In this document: one piece after another, positions 24,346-25,234 of the stretch
How positions within the stretch are numbered: position 1 is the first letter of the stretch
Layout: each line of letters begins with the position of its first letter
DNA from: an uncultured Collinsella sp.
Lineage (GTDB): Bacteria; Actinomycetota; Coriobacteriia; Coriobacteriales; Coriobacteriaceae
Length of the DNA stretch: 25,234 bases
NCBI GenBank assembly: GCA_900540875.1
Contig: UQHT01000032.1
Span: forward strand, 1-25,234
Direction of reading: 5' to 3'
Program-made: the position numbers and the translations under genes
Notes under the pieces: model-generated
The model's database searches: none
What the model was told of the DNA's origin: nothing
Seen by the model: only the letters and a program-made list of their open reading frames with translations

Positions 24346-25104
24346 GTGCTCAAAGCAGTCGTTTTCGATATGGACGAGACGCTTCTTAGCATCAACCTCA
24401 ACGCATTCATCCTTCGCTATTTTAAGGATGTATCGTCGATGCTCGCGAACATCGGACGTCGCAGCCGCGGCGGTACGATGGCGCGCCTGGGCACTATCCT
24501 AGTCGATCTCAACGCCAATCGCCGCAGCGGTGCGGACAATCGCACCAATCTTGAGTTTTACCAGACCGAGGTCGAGCGCAGGTGTGGCATATGCCTCTCC
24601 GACCCCCTCATCTACGAGGCGTTTACCTACTACGACCGTGAGATTCTTCCGTACAAGAATGACGACGTCATCAACGCCCATGCCATGCCGGGCGCACACG
24701 CCGCACTCCAGGCCGTACAGGACGCAGGGCTGCGCTGTGCGCTCTTCACCAACCCCAGCTTTCCCCAGGGGGCTATTGAGTGCCGTATGGGCTGGGGCGA
24801 CCTGGCCGACGCCCCCTTTGAGCTCGTGACGCACATGGGAAATGCCACCCGCTGCAAGCCCGATGCCACCTATTACCTCGAGCAGCTGCAGGCAATGGGG
24901 CTCGAGCCGCACGAGGTCCTTATGGTAGGCAACGACCCCAAGCGCGACTTCCCCAGTCCCGCCTGCGGTATCCAAACTGCCTATGTTGGCCAGGGAAAGC
25001 CGGGACTCGCCACCTGGCGCGGAACCATGGAAGACTTCGCCCGCGACTTTAACGCCGTAGTCGAAGCCTTCTACGAGCACCAAGTAGCCGACGAACTGTC
25101 GTAA
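24346..25104 (+). CDS. HAD-superfamily hydrolase
   Basis: This 252-residue protein is a haloacid-dehalogenase-type phosphatase. Motif I is VVFDMDETLL (nucleophile D8, acid D10), motif II is LFTNPS (T135), motif III is the lysine in RCKPDATYY (K171) and motif IV is VGNDPKRDF (195-202). A helical cap of about 100 residues lies between motifs I and II. The start is GTG 24346 with AAAGG about 9 nt upstream. The substrate is not predictable. It is followed after 4 nt by a palindrome and then by a copy of the structured repeat. Confidence 0.88.
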   Translation: MLKAVVFDMDETLLSINLNAFILRYFKDVSSMLANIGRRSRGGTMARLGTILVDLNANRRSGADNRTNLEFYQTEVERRCGICLSDPLIYEAFTYYDREILPYKNDDVINAHAMPGAHAALQAVQDAGLRCALFTNPSFPQGAIECRMGWGDLADAPFELVTHMGNATRCKPDATYYLEQLQAMGLEPHEVLMVGNDPKRDFPSPACGIQTAYVGQGKPGLATWRGTMEDFARDFNAVVEAFYEHQVADELS

Positions 25105-25108
25105 GGGA

Positions 25109-25164
25109 TAGTCGTTGGGGACGTTCTTAAACGACTAGTCAAACAAGAACGTCCCCAACGACTA
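25109..25164. repeat. GGGAC-core palindrome downstream of the HAD gene
   Basis: Two exact 20-nt inverted arms (25109-25128 and 25145-25164) flank a 16-nt loop. The arm contains GTTGGGGACGTTCTT. The loop is itself symmetric: AAAC, the palindrome GACTAGTC, AAAC. It starts 4 nt after the HAD stop. Confidence 0.9.
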
Positions 25165-25168
25165 CTCC

Positions 25169-25234
25169 GACAACGCCGGTGTTTTGGCAACGACAGCGAA
25201 AACCCGCCAGAGCGAGCAAGGTGCCTTGAAACGA
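25169..25234. repeat. Structured dispersed element, copy 2 (cut by window end)
   Basis: This stretch aligns with 22034-22099 over about 65 nt. The 20-nt string GCGAGCAAGGTGCCTTGAAA is identical, and the flanking GACAACGCCG and AACCCG blocks are shared. The right half of the hairpin lies beyond the window. Confidence 0.75.

Noticed and set aside
1..25234. tRNA genes, CRISPR arrays, insertion sequences, prophage genes
   Set aside because: No tRNA T-loop and acceptor pairing, no regularly spaced short direct repeats, and no transposase or phage protein seen on either strand.

Overview
The window looks like chromosomal DNA from a gut Coriobacteriia, most likely Collinsella or a close relative (Actinomycetota). 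This is inferred from the GC-rich coding sequence, the frequent GTG/TTG starts, a very large BspA/InlB-type surface protein, a selenocysteine-dependent selenium gene set, a type A RNase P RNA, and dispersed GGGAC-containing palindromes. No database search was possible, so the genus is an inference.

Layout. From 1 to 5071 (minus) lies the N-terminal 1690 codons of a giant secreted surface protein that runs off the left edge. It carries an in-frame tandem duplication of 1161 bp, followed by InlB-like modules. From 5198 to 8343 (minus) is a four-gene selenium operon: selD, yedF, a DUF3343 Se/S-carrier-like protein and a class V cysteine desulfurase. The selD gene is only complete if an in-frame TGA at codon 17 is read as selenocysteine, and a SECIS-like hairpin lies just downstream. 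From 8470 to 11927 (minus) is a molybdate transporter modA-modB-modC. Its permease carries an unusual extra extracytoplasmic domain of about 185 residues, and a 13-bp inverted repeat sits just upstream of the modA promoter. From 12130 to 13882 (minus) are moeA and mogA for molybdenum cofactor synthesis. Together, 5.2-13.9 kb is a selenium plus molybdenum supply region, as expected in a cell that makes a Mo/Se enzyme such as a selenocysteine formate dehydrogenase or a selenium-dependent molybdenum hydroxylase. That enzyme is not in the window.

From 14094 onward the genes are housekeeping or accessory: a CLC-family channel or antiporter (plus), a diacylglycerol/sphingosine-type lipid kinase (plus), an ArfB-like GGQ hydrolase, xanthine phosphoribosyltransferase, a DHA2-type MFS exporter and an O-acetylhomoserine sulfhydrylase (all minus), a C_GCAxxG_C_C redox protein (plus), a YigZ/IMPACT protein (minus), RNase P RNA (minus), ribosomal protein S1 (minus) and a HAD hydrolase (plus).

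Non-coding structure is rich. Four long, nearly perfect palindromes share a GGGAC core and each sits within about 30 nt of a gene's 3' end. A separate 105-nt hairpin element with many symmetric internal loops lies beside rnpB, and a truncated relative begins at 25169. Clear intrinsic terminators follow mogA, xpt, metY and rpsA.
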